Of a stretch of DNA of 36,025 bases, positions 8,432 through 16,330 are shown in pieces; position 1 is the stretch's first letter; each line of letters opens with the position of its first letter. A program made the translations under genes and the position numbers. The stretch comes from CAZICM01 sp964537685 (GTDB lineage: Bacteria; Myxococcota_A; Polyangia; Polyangiales; Polyangiaceae), in NCBI GenBank assembly GCA_964537685.1, contig CAZICM010000081.1, positions 1 through 36,025 of the forward strand. The letters run 5' to 3'. The notes beneath the pieces were generated by a model, which saw only the letters and a list, made by a program, of their open reading frames with translations, made no database searches and had not been told where the DNA came from.

Positions 8432-8446
8432 CGGAAGTTCCCAGGT

Positions 8447-8800
8447 TTAGCCTTTGAGGATCAGCGGAGCGCGCTTTCCTTCGTGATTAAAACTCCACGC
8501 ATAGAGCACGCCGGCCAGCGCTGAAATCATATTGACGGCGCCAATGAGATACATCAATAAAAAATTGGGCAGGATGGCGCATATCAGCACATATACGGCG
8601 ATAACGGGAAGGGCTTCTTTCATGGGAGCCGCATAAAGAAAGCCCAGGGGACCAAAGAAGAAAGACAGCAATCCCGAGGCGATGAGCGATTTGCGGTTTT
8701 CGCGGGTGACTTTTTCTGGTGAAGCTTGGATGCCTGCGGCTTTCATCGCCGTCTTGGCGCCCGATTTGATTTTATCGATTTCGCGCGATAGTTCGCTCAT
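8447..8800 (-). CDS. Small integral membrane protein, unknown
   Basis: The 117-residue product has a charged N-terminal third (MSELSREIDKIKSGAKTAMK...) followed by three hydrophobic segments. These lie around residues 40-57 (IASGLLSFFFGPLGFLYAA), 62-82 (EALPVIAVYVLICAILPNF) and 83-103 (LLMYLIGAVNMISALAGVLY), with a short basic tail. The GPLG-FLYA part recalls TM2-type small membrane proteins, but I cannot assign a family. It is the first gene of a minus-strand set with a PAAR-like and an MBL-fold gene, so a role as immunity, anchor or accessory factor for a spike-delivered cargo is possible; that is inference from position only. Confidence 0.72.
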   Translation of the reverse strand: MSELSREIDKIKSGAKTAMKAAGIQASPEKVTRENRKSLIASGLLSFFFGPLGFLYAAPMKEALPVIAVYVLICAILPNFLLMYLIGAVNMISALAGVLYAWSFNHEGKRAPLILKG

Positions 8801-8956
8801 GGTTTCAGTCTCCGCTTTGGTTGAGCCCTGCCGGGTCCCGCGTCACCGGGCGCCGATGTTGGCAAGAACCGGTTCGGCCGTCAAGGCTGATTTTGTGCCG
8901 AGGTTGTTCAAAGGTATTGAGTCCGGCCTTGCTTTTACCTATACCAAGCCTTGGTT

Positions 8957-9421
8957 ATGCCGGCTTTTCTGTCCGCTCAGCCAGAAAATACCCTGTTCAG
9001 CAATGCATATGCGCTGCTCCGCCACTTTCCCAAGCTTAACCTGTTTGTGTTTCTGAGGCGCGGCGAGCCTTTTCCCGATACCGATGCGCTTCATTCGACA
9101 ATGGCGCTGTTTGCGCATGCCCTGTCGTCGATTCCTCATGCGGACAGTGCGATTCTGGTGGATCTTCGAAATACTCCAGGGCGCAATGATCCGGCGTTTG
9201 AAACGGCGATGGCGTATTGGCGTCCCCGGATGTTCGCGGGCTTTCCAAAGATCGCAATCCTTGTCAAGACCGTTTTGGGGAAGCTTCAGGTGGCTAGGCA
9301 TGCGCAGACGGACAGGCTGCCCTTTTTTGTTTGTTATACCTTGGAAGAGGCAGCTTCATATGTTGGTGTCTGGCTTCCCGAGAATGTGCTGGCCGATACA
9401 GAGGAGCGGGGCTTGCCTTAA
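8957..9421 (+). CDS. Small STAS/SpoIIAA-like hypothetical protein
   Basis: The product has 154 residues from the ATG at 8957 (a TTG two codons earlier is an alternative). It lacks a signal peptide and membrane segments. Alternating strands and helices such as NLFVFLRRGEPFP, DSAILVDLRNTPGRNDPAFE and PKIAILVKTVLGKLQVARHA resemble small STAS/SpoIIAA-like proteins of unknown partner; the LVDLR-PGRNDPAFE segment is the most characteristic part. It starts about 156 bases from the divergent membrane-protein gene and is followed after 72 bases by a GMC oxidoreductase gene on the same strand. The family assignment is tentative. Confidence 0.65.
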   Translation: MPAFLSAQPENTLFSNAYALLRHFPKLNLFVFLRRGEPFPDTDALHSTMALFAHALSSIPHADSAILVDLRNTPGRNDPAFETAMAYWRPRMFAGFPKIAILVKTVLGKLQVARHAQTDRLPFFVCYTLEEAASYVGVWLPENVLADTEERGLP

Positions 9422-9493
9422 TGGACCTCGCCCGCCGGCGTTGCGCGGAAAATACTTTTCAATGCAAATACTTTGATCTACAGTGCCCGCGCC

Positions 9494-11089
9494 ATGGAGC
9501 AATCGTACGATTTTGTGATTATTGGTTCGGGGTTTGGCGGCAGTGTGAGCGCGCTGAGGCTCGCCGAAAAAGGCTATCGGGTCTTGGTGATTGAAAAGGG
9601 GAAGCGCTGGAAGCCCGAGGATTTTCCAAAGAGCAATTGGGATTTGAAACGCTGGATGTGGAATCCGGCCTTGGGTCTTCGGGGTATTTTTCAAATGAGT
9701 TTTCTGGAGCATATTACGGTGCTTCATGGTGTGGGTGTGGGCGGTGGCTCGCTGGTCTATGCCAATACGCTTCCTATGCCTAAAGATCCTTTCTTTCAGG
9801 CGCCGTCATGGGGTCATTTGGCCGATTGGAAGAACGAGCTTTTGCCTCATTATCAAACCGCGAGGCGAATGCTGGGTGCGACGCCCAATCCCCGGATGTA
9901 CCGGGGGGATGATGTGTTAAAGGAAATTGGTGAGGAGATAGGCCGGGGGGATGGTTTTCAAGCGACGGATGTGGCGGTATTTTTTGGGGAATCCGGGCGG
10001 CGGGTGAGCGATCCTTATTTTGGAGGGAAGGGGCCTGATCGGGTCGGGTGCACGCATTGCGGGGCGTGTATGACGGGCTGCCGGGTGGGGGCGAAGAACA
10101 CGCTGGATCAGAATTATTTATATTTGGCCGAGAGGCTTGGGGCGGAAGTGCGGGCGGAAACGGAAGTGAGGGCGGTGAAGCCCAATGTAGGCGGGGGCTA
10201 TTGGGTCGAGACAAAACCGGCATTTTCCAAGGGTCCATCCGAGAAGATTGCGGCGGAGAAGGTGATCTTTGCTGGGGGTGTGATGGGGACATTGCCTTTG
10301 TTGTTGGAGATGAAAAACGATCGGGAAGGGTTGCCTCTTTTGTCGGATAAGCTGGGCAAATGCGTGCGTACGAACAGCGAGGCGCTATTTGGGGTGGTGG
10401 TGCCCGAAAAAGATGCGAATTTCGCGGAAGGGGTTGCGATTACGTCGATTTTGCACACGGACGAGCATAGTCATATCGAACCTTGCCGCTATGCCGAAGG
10501 GTCTGGTTTTTTCCGGAGCTTGGCGATGCCTCATAGCAGCGGGACGGATTTATTTTCGCGGCTTGCTGGGGCGGTGCGGGCATTTGCGAGCGATCCTTTG
10601 ACTTGTTTAAAGGCGCTTGGGGTTCAAGATTTTGGAAGGCAGACGCAGATTCTTTTGTATATGCGTACCTTGGATGGGACGCTGACCTTTGAATTGGGAA
10701 AGGGTCTTCGGACGGGATTTCAGCAGGGGCTTTTATCGAAGCTGGATCCGGGGTCGCCTGCGCCCGCGGCGTCGATGCCGGAGGCGACGGAGCTGGCGGA
10801 GCGGTTTGCGAAGAAGACCGGTGGTTTTGTGATGAGCATGGCTACGGAGACGGTGCTTGGGGTGCCGTCGACGGCGCATATTCTAGGGGGATGCTGTATG
10901 GGGAAAGACCGGGATGAGGGGGTGATCGATAAGGATCATCAAGTGCATGGTTATGACGGTTTATATGTGATTGACGGGTCGGCGATGAGCGCAAATCCTG
11001 GGGTGAATCCATCGCTGACGATTACGGCGCTGGCTGAAAGGGCGATGAGCAAGATTGCGATGAAATATCCGTATCACGGGGGATCTTAA
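9494..11089 (+). CDS. GMC-family FAD oxidoreductase (cholesterol-oxidase-like) with CxxCxxCxxxC motif
   Basis: The 531-residue enzyme starts MEQSYDFVIIGSGFGGSVSA, with the dinucleotide-binding GxGxxG at residues 11-16 and an acidic strand end (VLVIEKG). It has the GMC flavin loop LHGVGVGGGSLVYANTLP (about 78-95) and a C-terminal GMC block (LGGCCMG, VIDGSAMSANPGVNPSLTITALAERA). Residues 186-196 (CTHCGACMTGC) show Cys-x2-Cys-x2-Cys-x3-Cys spacing, which could bind an iron-sulfur cluster. This Cys block occurs in a subgroup of bacterial cholesterol-oxidase-like GMC proteins. The family oxidises alcohols such as sterols using FAD. I start at ATG 9494 because an upstream TTG adds only seven unrelated residues. 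The stop overlaps the convergent stop by four bases. Confidence 0.92.
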   Translation: MEQSYDFVIIGSGFGGSVSALRLAEKGYRVLVIEKGKRWKPEDFPKSNWDLKRWMWNPALGLRGIFQMSFLEHITVLHGVGVGGGSLVYANTLPMPKDPFFQAPSWGHLADWKNELLPHYQTARRMLGATPNPRMYRGDDVLKEIGEEIGRGDGFQATDVAVFFGESGRRVSDPYFGGKGPDRVGCTHCGACMTGCRVGAKNTLDQNYLYLAERLGAEVRAETEVRAVKPNVGGGYWVETKPAFSKGPSEKIAAEKVIFAGGVMGTLPLLLEMKNDREGLPLLSDKLGKCVRTNSEALFGVVVPEKDANFAEGVAITSILHTDEHSHIEPCRYAEGSGFFRSLAMPHSSGTDLFSRLAGAVRAFASDPLTCLKALGVQDFGRQTQILLYMRTLDGTLTFELGKGLRTGFQQGLLSKLDPGSPAPAASMPEATELAERFAKKTGGFVMSMATETVLGVPSTAHILGGCCMGKDRDEGVIDKDHQVHGYDGLYVIDGSAMSANPGVNPSLTITALAERAMSKIAMKYPYHGGS

Positions 11090-12003
11090 TAGATATTTAC
11101 GTTATCGAAATGAGCTGCGCCGGGGTTGGAGCCGGTGTTGTTACTTCCGGCGCCGATATTGATGGTCACGGAGTTGAGGAAAGGTGGAGCTGGGGTGTTG
11201 TCCCGTTCTTGCCAGGATAGGCCGTCGGGCGAGGTTTCAAAGTATAAAGTGCCTTGGGTTTCGCGTATTTGCCAATAGGCCATCGTGGGCATGTCCAGCG
11301 AGTCGTTGCCCATGAAGATTTCATTTTCGTCTTGGATCACCGAGTAATAAATGTTTTGGGATGTGGCGAGCATGGTGATTTTATTGGTTTTGTTCCCCTG
11401 CGAATCGGGTCCGATCGCTTCAAAATAGGCTATGCCTGCCGCGGATGAGTTAAGCATTTGTTTAACGTTTATGCTCATGGAGCAATTGAAGAGGTTTTTG
11501 CCTGATTTGGCGATGTATCCTCCGTAGGCTTTGACATAGGGCAGGGGGCTTACGGTCAGGAGGCCATTGCTTTGAATTTGCGGGCCGCCCATATAAGGCC
11601 ACCAAAGGCTTTGGCTGTAGACAAAGTCTCCGAAGTCGTCCTTGATATCGCGTACGCTTCCGGCTGGGCAATCGACGGAGCCGCCGCCGCTGGATGAGCT
11701 GCCTGTTCCTGATGACGAGGAGCTGGACGAGCTGGTGCTCGAGGATGACGAGGAGCTGCCGACGGTTCCGGATGAGCTGCTGCCTGTTGTGGAGGAGCCA
11801 CTCGAGGACGTGGAGGATGAGCCGCTGGAGGCCGACGATGAGGTGGAGGAGTTTGCGGACGAGCCGCCGTCTCCTCCGGTTTGCGTTGTTTGCGTTGAAT
11901 GAGCCGACGTTCCTTCGCTGTTGAGGGCGCAGTGAAGGCCGGTGAATGAGAACAGGGCGCCTGATATCAGGCACCATCGGTGAAGAGGGGAGATTTGGTT
12001 CAT
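11086..12003 (-). CDS. Lipoprotein with Ser/Thr/Gly linker and lectin-like C-terminal domain
   Basis: The 305-residue precursor has a lipobox near residue 25 (FTGLHC) after a hydrophobic segment. A very low-complexity Ser/Gly/Thr stretch spans about residues 42-108. The C-terminal domain, about 195 residues, has features of a concanavalin-type jelly-roll (DIKDDFGDF, YFEAIGPDSQGN, YWQIRETQGTLYFETSPDGLSWQ, AAHFDNVNIY), as in proteins that display a sugar-binding or glycosidase-like domain on the outer membrane. The Ser tract separates the lipid anchor from the folded domain. No Shine-Dalgarno is seen. A candidate promoter lies immediately upstream, so the transcript may be nearly leaderless. 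Confidence 0.83.
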   Translation of the reverse strand: MNQISPLHRWCLISGALFSFTGLHCALNSEGTSAHSTQTTQTGGDGGSSANSSTSSSASSGSSSTSSSGSSTTGSSSSGTVGSSSSSSSTSSSSSSSSGTGSSSSGGGSVDCPAGSVRDIKDDFGDFVYSQSLWWPYMGGPQIQSNGLLTVSPLPYVKAYGGYIAKSGKNLFNCSMSINVKQMLNSSAAGIAYFEAIGPDSQGNKTNKITMLATSQNIYYSVIQDENEIFMGNDSLDMPTMAYWQIRETQGTLYFETSPDGLSWQERDNTPAPPFLNSVTINIGAGSNNTGSNPGAAHFDNVNIY

Positions 12004-12009
12004 GGATGA

Positions 12010-12038
12010 ATACTATATTCACGGCGGAGAGGAATCAA
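12010..12038 (-). promoter_or_regulatory. Candidate sigma-70-type promoter, possibly leaderless
   Basis: On the minus strand TTGATT (12038-12033) and TAGTAT (12015-12010) are separated by 17 bases and match four of six positions each of the -35 and -10 consensus. The expected transcription start falls at or beside the ATG at 12003, which lacks a ribosome binding site. This would make the lipoprotein mRNA leaderless. Confidence 0.3.
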
Positions 12039-12111
12039 GCGATCGAATTGAGCAAATGTTGCTGAAAAAAACTGGACAAGGCCATCTCTTTTATGCGACA
12101 AGTGCGTGGCC

Positions 12112-12507
12112 ATGAGCAAGCCCGCGGCCAAAAAAGGCGATAAAATCTTTGCGATCGATACCCATATCGTGATGTTTCCGTCTCCGGGCGGGCCGGTGCC
12201 TACCCCGCTGCCTATGCCCTTTTGCGGTTCGATATCGGGAAATCTAAGCGCCGACGTGATCATCGAGAAAAAAAACGCGGCGACCAAGGGAAGTACGGCC
12301 GATAATATGCCTATGCATATTCCCAGCGGCGGGCCGTTCCAAAAGCCTCCGTCCAATAAGGCGACCATTAAACAAGGCAGCGCCAAGGTGTTGATCAATA
12401 ATAAAGAAGCGGCTCATTTGGGCGATCCAGCCGATACCTGTAACGACCCCCAGGATAGGCCGGCGGGGACGGTGATCGGTTCGGGGACGGTCTTGATCGG
12501 GGATTAA
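12112..12507 (+). CDS. PAAR-like (DUF4150-type) T6SS spike-tip protein, copy B
   Basis: The 131-residue product starts MSKPAAKKGDKIFAIDTHIV and is a paralogue of copy A at 8036-8431 (89 of 131 identical by hand, no gaps). It keeps the SPGGPVPTP, GGPFQKPPSN, TCNDPQD and GTVLIGD blocks. I start at the ATG at 12112 because copy A starts at the same residue, although an in-frame GTG lies at 12106. The family forms a sharp beta cone on the VgrG trimer and can carry effectors. The next gene starts 21 bases downstream and encodes a modular protein with repeated motifs, so the pair is probably cotranscribed. Confidence 0.86.
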   Translation: MSKPAAKKGDKIFAIDTHIVMFPSPGGPVPTPLPMPFCGSISGNLSADVIIEKKNAATKGSTADNMPMHIPSGGPFQKPPSNKATIKQGSAKVLINNKEAAHLGDPADTCNDPQDRPAGTVIGSGTVLIGD

Positions 12508-12528
12508 AGAGGGAAAGGCACCGAGGCC

Positions 12529-14187
12529 ATGGCGAAGAAAAAGAAGGTCCAAAAAGAGGAAGCGCCTGAGCTGGTCTTCGGTATTTCACTGGCTCAATAT
12601 GCGGCGGTGAATGCGGCTCTGGCCGAAGGATTGAGTCTTTCGGAAGTCTTGGAAATTGAAGGCTTGGATGCCCGTAGCTATCCAAAGGCCGATATACAGT
12701 GGAAGCAGCGTTTGGTTGCCGCCGCTTCGCTGACGGGTGGGCTGTTTGAGCAGTATCAGAAGGAGTTGTCCGATGCCGAAGATTGGTTGAGCCGCTCTAT
12801 CGTTCCTCTGGAGAGCAATCCATTGGCCTGGACGGCTTTTCTTCAAGCCTATTCGAGTTCCCCAGATCCGGGGGCATGGCTTAAGTCGCTAAAATTAGGT
12901 CCAAACGATGTTTCGAGGCTTTCGCGGGCTTGGGCTAAGCGGGCGGATAAAGATCCTGCCTTGGCTAAACAGTTGGGAGAGTTGTCAAAATCGCCGTCTG
13001 GTGTGCTTCCCGCGCTGTCCCTTGGGCCGATTGCGAGAAAACGATCGAGGGCCGCGGGTGGAGCGGGGGGAAGTGTAATCAAGGACGAGCCGTCCAAAGG
13101 CGGGGCTTCTTCGGTGGAGTCTCGGCTCGAGGAGATTGGTCTCGATAGGTGGGCTGCGATTCAAGCGGATCTTGCGGCATTCCCAGAGTTGCGCCAGCGT
13201 GTCTTGCTTAAATATGGTCTAACCGATCCAGGCTTGTTCAACGCCTTGTCCGAGCGCTGGACGGCTCAGTTGGCAAAAGATCCCGAGCTAAACCGGGATT
13301 ATCGCACGCTGTTTTCGCATTATTCCAATCAGGCGAGGCGGGAAGGGCCCGCGTCGGTGATGGAGCCAAAGCCCGCGCCTGCCGCTCCTGTTTCACCACC
13401 CGCCGAGGAGGCAAGGTTCATTTTTGCGCCTCGGCCTGATGTGATTGAAGCTCCCGCCCTGAGGGGTGTAGTGGCCGCTCCCGAGCCAAAAGCAAAAAGT
13501 GATGCGACCCAGGATGTGAGCGCGCTCTTTGCCACAGGCGCACCTTTGCCTTTTCAGCAAGCTGCTTCGGTGCCGGCTCAAGAAGGGGTGCAGAAAGCCG
13601 AAAAGCCCGTTCATATCGCTTCGGGGACGCAAGATGTGAGCGCTTTTTTTCAGTCGGAGGCGTCTCTTCCTTTTGGCGATAGAAGTTCGGGGCCTCCTCC
13701 CGAGCCCAAGGCCGAGCCACAAAAGCCTGTGCAACAAGCCGCGGGAACCCAGGATGTGAGCGCTTTATTTAGCACCGGCGCGGCTCTTCCCTTTGGCGAT
13801 CGGCCGTCCAGTTTGCCGGCGGAGCCCGAAAAACCCAAGGCGCCCGCCGCCGTGCATCAAGCTTCGGGTACGCAGGATGTGGGGGCCCTGTTTCAAACGG
13901 GCGCGGCGCTTCCTTTTGGGCCTCAAGAGCCTATGAAGCCCTCGCCGAGCCGCCCAGAGCTGCCCAATTTATCGCTCGAGCAATATGCATCGCTCTGTGT
14001 CGAGCTTCATCTTGCCCCAGATCGATCGGACGAGATCTTTAGGCGTTATGGAATTCCCCAGGATGTCCGGGCTTCGGTGGATGCCTATTGGCAGCGCCGG
14101 CTGTCCGCCGAGCCTCCGCTGTATCAAGCCTATGCGCAGGCGTACAATGCCTACAAAACATGGCTCTTGCAGAATCGGCGGCGCTAG
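12529..14187 (+). CDS. Modular helical protein with four TQDVSALF...LPFG motifs, PAAR-associated
   Basis: The 552-residue soluble protein contains what appear to be four copies of a helical module of 60-70 residues (about 19-90, 97-155, 200-270 and 480-548). They share an opening LxxY/W, a YG(L/I)-type turn followed by a helix with a Trp, then K/R-x-DP-x-L or EPPLY. Between modules three and four lies a Pro/Ala-rich linker with four copies of TQDVSALFxTGAxLPFG (residues about 327-342, 367-383, 407-423 and 448-464). Regularly spaced identical short motifs in a disordered linker look like docking sites for a multivalent partner. Its position 21 bases after a PAAR-like gene suggests an adaptor or cargo for the T6SS spike. 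I do not recognise the family. The stop overlaps the convergent stop by four bases. Confidence 0.82.
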   Translation: MAKKKKVQKEEAPELVFGISLAQYAAVNAALAEGLSLSEVLEIEGLDARSYPKADIQWKQRLVAAASLTGGLFEQYQKELSDAEDWLSRSIVPLESNPLAWTAFLQAYSSSPDPGAWLKSLKLGPNDVSRLSRAWAKRADKDPALAKQLGELSKSPSGVLPALSLGPIARKRSRAAGGAGGSVIKDEPSKGGASSVESRLEEIGLDRWAAIQADLAAFPELRQRVLLKYGLTDPGLFNALSERWTAQLAKDPELNRDYRTLFSHYSNQARREGPASVMEPKPAPAAPVSPPAEEARFIFAPRPDVIEAPALRGVVAAPEPKAKSDATQDVSALFATGAPLPFQQAASVPAQEGVQKAEKPVHIASGTQDVSAFFQSEASLPFGDRSSGPPPEPKAEPQKPVQQAAGTQDVSALFSTGAALPFGDRPSSLPAEPEKPKAPAAVHQASGTQDVGALFQTGAALPFGPQEPMKPSPSRPELPNLSLEQYASLCVELHLAPDRSDEIFRRYGIPQDVRASVDAYWQRRLSAEPPLYQAYAQAYNAYKTWLLQNRRR

Positions 14188-15248
14188 GCGGCGCGGCCTT
14201 CGAGCTTGGTGAGCAGAGGCTCTCCTCCATGGGCTGTCGCGTACATGCCCACCTGCCTGCCCTGCCAGCGAAGCGCTCCGGTGATTAGCGACAGATATCG
14301 AAACGTTTCGCCGAAAGCTTTTCTCCAGGGCTTGAACTGAGCTTTTTGTTCGCGCAGGGCCAGGAAGGCCAGCGGCGGTTCTTCAGGAAAAATAGAGCGA
14401 TACGCCATGCTCCCATCCGCGAGCCATACGCCTTCGCGCTCAAAAGCATTGGCGCCGAGCACCGAACGGCGAGCCTTGGGAAGCCGAAGAAAACGTGTGA
14501 TGGCTTCCCGGCTTTTGGTGTTCATCACCTTGGAAAGCCAGTGCCCGCTTAGCGCTTCTTCGCTGATTTCGGTGAGGATCTCGGGGGCGATAAAGGCCGC
14601 CCGCCCCGAACCTTGAAATACACAACGATATCCTGTCCATAGCTCCCAGAGCGGGCCCAGGACAATGATTTGGATTGGCAAGCTTAAACGGGTAATTCTA
14701 TCGAGGAGTTTGCAGAAGTCGGTGGCGCATTCGCGGTGAGATTCGGCCATTAAGTAGAACCAATCGCTGGGATTGCGCGAAAGCAGGGCGCCCACGGCCC
14801 GGTAGCGGGAAGGCGCCTCGGGGGTGCCATATAGCATGCGGGTGACGACTGGGCCATGACAAGGGCAATTGGCTCGGGTGGGGTCGGGAATAAGCTCCGG
14901 GTTTAGATCGGGCATGGGGGTGACGAGGGGAAGCCTAGGTCCGGGAAGGAGGAGGTATACGTGCCGATCGGGGGTTGGATGTTGGGTTGGAATGGATTCC
15001 CAGGCATGAAGGGTGATATCCAAGCGCATGGGTCCGGCCAGCGCCAGGAGCACTTTGTTGAGGGCGTCCCTTTCTTCGGGGGGGCCGATATGGCCGAGAG
15101 GCGTGAAGGGTTTGGTGCCAAAAAAAGAGCAAAGTACGGCGATCTGTCCGCAGATAAGCGCAAAAGAGCGCTGTTTGGGGGCACTTTGGCCATCGCCGGT
15201 GAAGGCTCCGCAGTCGAGGAAGAGGGGGAATGCAGGCTCGCTGGACAT
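14184..15248 (-). CDS. Unknown protein, last gene of the VgrG/phosphoesterase cluster
   Basis: The 354-residue protein has no signal peptide, clear membrane segment or recognisable catalytic motif. Visible features are a SAPKQRSFALICGQIAVLC segment near the N-terminus, a NCPCHGPVVTRMLYG segment with a Cys-x-Cys-His group near residue 130, and a Trp-rich middle (DWFYLMAES, LGPLWELWTGY). The C-terminal half ends with FRYLSLITGALRWQGRQVG. Its ATG overlaps the stop of the WD40 gene by one base (TAATG), so translation is probably coupled. Placement at the tail of the cluster would fit an effector accessory or immunity protein, but nothing in the sequence proves it. Confidence 0.75.
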   Translation of the reverse strand: MSSEPAFPLFLDCGAFTGDGQSAPKQRSFALICGQIAVLCSFFGTKPFTPLGHIGPPEERDALNKVLLALAGPMRLDITLHAWESIPTQHPTPDRHVYLLLPGPRLPLVTPMPDLNPELIPDPTRANCPCHGPVVTRMLYGTPEAPSRYRAVGALLSRNPSDWFYLMAESHRECATDFCKLLDRITRLSLPIQIIVLGPLWELWTGYRCVFQGSGRAAFIAPEILTEISEEALSGHWLSKVMNTKSREAITRFLRLPKARRSVLGANAFEREGVWLADGSMAYRSIFPEEPPLAFLALREQKAQFKPWRKAFGETFRYLSLITGALRWQGRQVGMYATAHGGEPLLTKLEGRAA

Positions 15249-16330
15249 TAGCCGTTGTTCAGAGGAATGCTGTGGATTGAGGCATCTGTTCCGGCCGCGA
15301 TCGCATAGCGCCGATCCGGGGAAAGGGATAAGAGGTGGAGGGGGGCTTGTAAATTTAGAGAAGCGGAAGGGGTTGTGCCAGCGCTGGTAAGCTCATAAAG
15401 CCGCAGTTGTCCATCGAGGCTGGAGCTGAGCAGGGCTTTGCCCTCCTGTAAGAACTCGAGTCCGCTCACCCTGCGCGTGGGTCCTAAAAGGGCGGCATGG
15501 GGAGCGCTACGGAGATTTCCAAAGGCAAAGCTCCACAAGACCGCGCTCGATCCGGATGCGGTCGCGAGGATAAGCGTTTCACCGCTGAAGACAACGATGG
15601 GCGTTTTTCCTGAATAACCTTCTAGGTTTACGGCCTCCGCATCACAGCACCAGTCCCAAATCCGCACCAGGGGATCTTGGGTGCCCGCGGCAATGTAGCG
15701 CCCGCATGGGCTGGGAGCTAGGCTTAGGATAGATGTTCGAAACCAGAGTTCCCGCTCAATCTCGAGGCTGGCGCGCGCGGTAAAGCGAACCGAGCCATAA
15801 GAAGCCGAAAAAAAGCCTCCAAATGCCTCGCTAAAGCAAAGCGCCGTCACGGTGCTGGGATGTTCGGGCAATTCAGATAAAAGCTCGCCTTGGGGCGACC
15901 AGAAACGCACCATACGGCCGCAGGCGGATGCCAAGACTTGGCCATCGCTGGACCAGCTTAGCATGGAAACGGGGGAGCGCTTGGGATCGTCGGGATTTGC
16001 CTTAAAACGAAGGGATTGGCTTTGGCTGGGGGAGAAGATCTCAATCTCGCCGTCCTGTCCTGCCGTGGCTAGATATACCCCCTGAGCTTGAAAGGCCAGG
16101 GCGAGGGCTCCTTGGGCATGGCCTTGAAGGGAGTGCAGCAGATGGCCCGTTTCGCGTTCCAACAGATGCACATGGCCCGAAAATGTGGCTACACCCAAGC
16201 AAGGCAGGCCAAAATCCGGCGGAGCCCATGCGATCATCGCCGCCGAATCTTCAAGCGTGCGCCGCCATCCAAGCTGGAGATAGGCTGGTCTGGACGGCGT
16301 TTGAAATGCAGGCGTATTACTTTTTCCCAT
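15248..16330 (-). CDS. WD40-repeat beta-propeller protein
   Basis: The 360-residue protein carries WD40-type repeats. Clear blades include GHVHLLERETGHLLHSLQGH, YLATAGQDGEIEIFSPSQS, LASACGRMVRFWSPQGELL, IAAGTQDPLVRIWDW, ILATASGSSAVLWSF and LLSSSLDGQLRLYELTS. The number of blades agrees with a single seven-bladed propeller. There is no signal peptide. Such propellers are protein-binding scaffolds; none of the residues suggests an enzyme. It overlaps the phosphoesterase gene by 14 bases upstream and the next gene by one base, so it is probably translated together with both and may bind one of them. Confidence 0.85.
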   Translation of the reverse strand: MGKSNTPAFQTPSRPAYLQLGWRRTLEDSAAMIAWAPPDFGLPCLGVATFSGHVHLLERETGHLLHSLQGHAQGALALAFQAQGVYLATAGQDGEIEIFSPSQSQSLRFKANPDDPKRSPVSMLSWSSDGQVLASACGRMVRFWSPQGELLSELPEHPSTVTALCFSEAFGGFFSASYGSVRFTARASLEIERELWFRTSILSLAPSPCGRYIAAGTQDPLVRIWDWCCDAEAVNLEGYSGKTPIVVFSGETLILATASGSSAVLWSFAFGNLRSAPHAALLGPTRRVSGLEFLQEGKALLSSSLDGQLRLYELTSAGTTPSASLNLQAPLHLLSLSPDRRYAIAAGTDASIHSIPLNNG

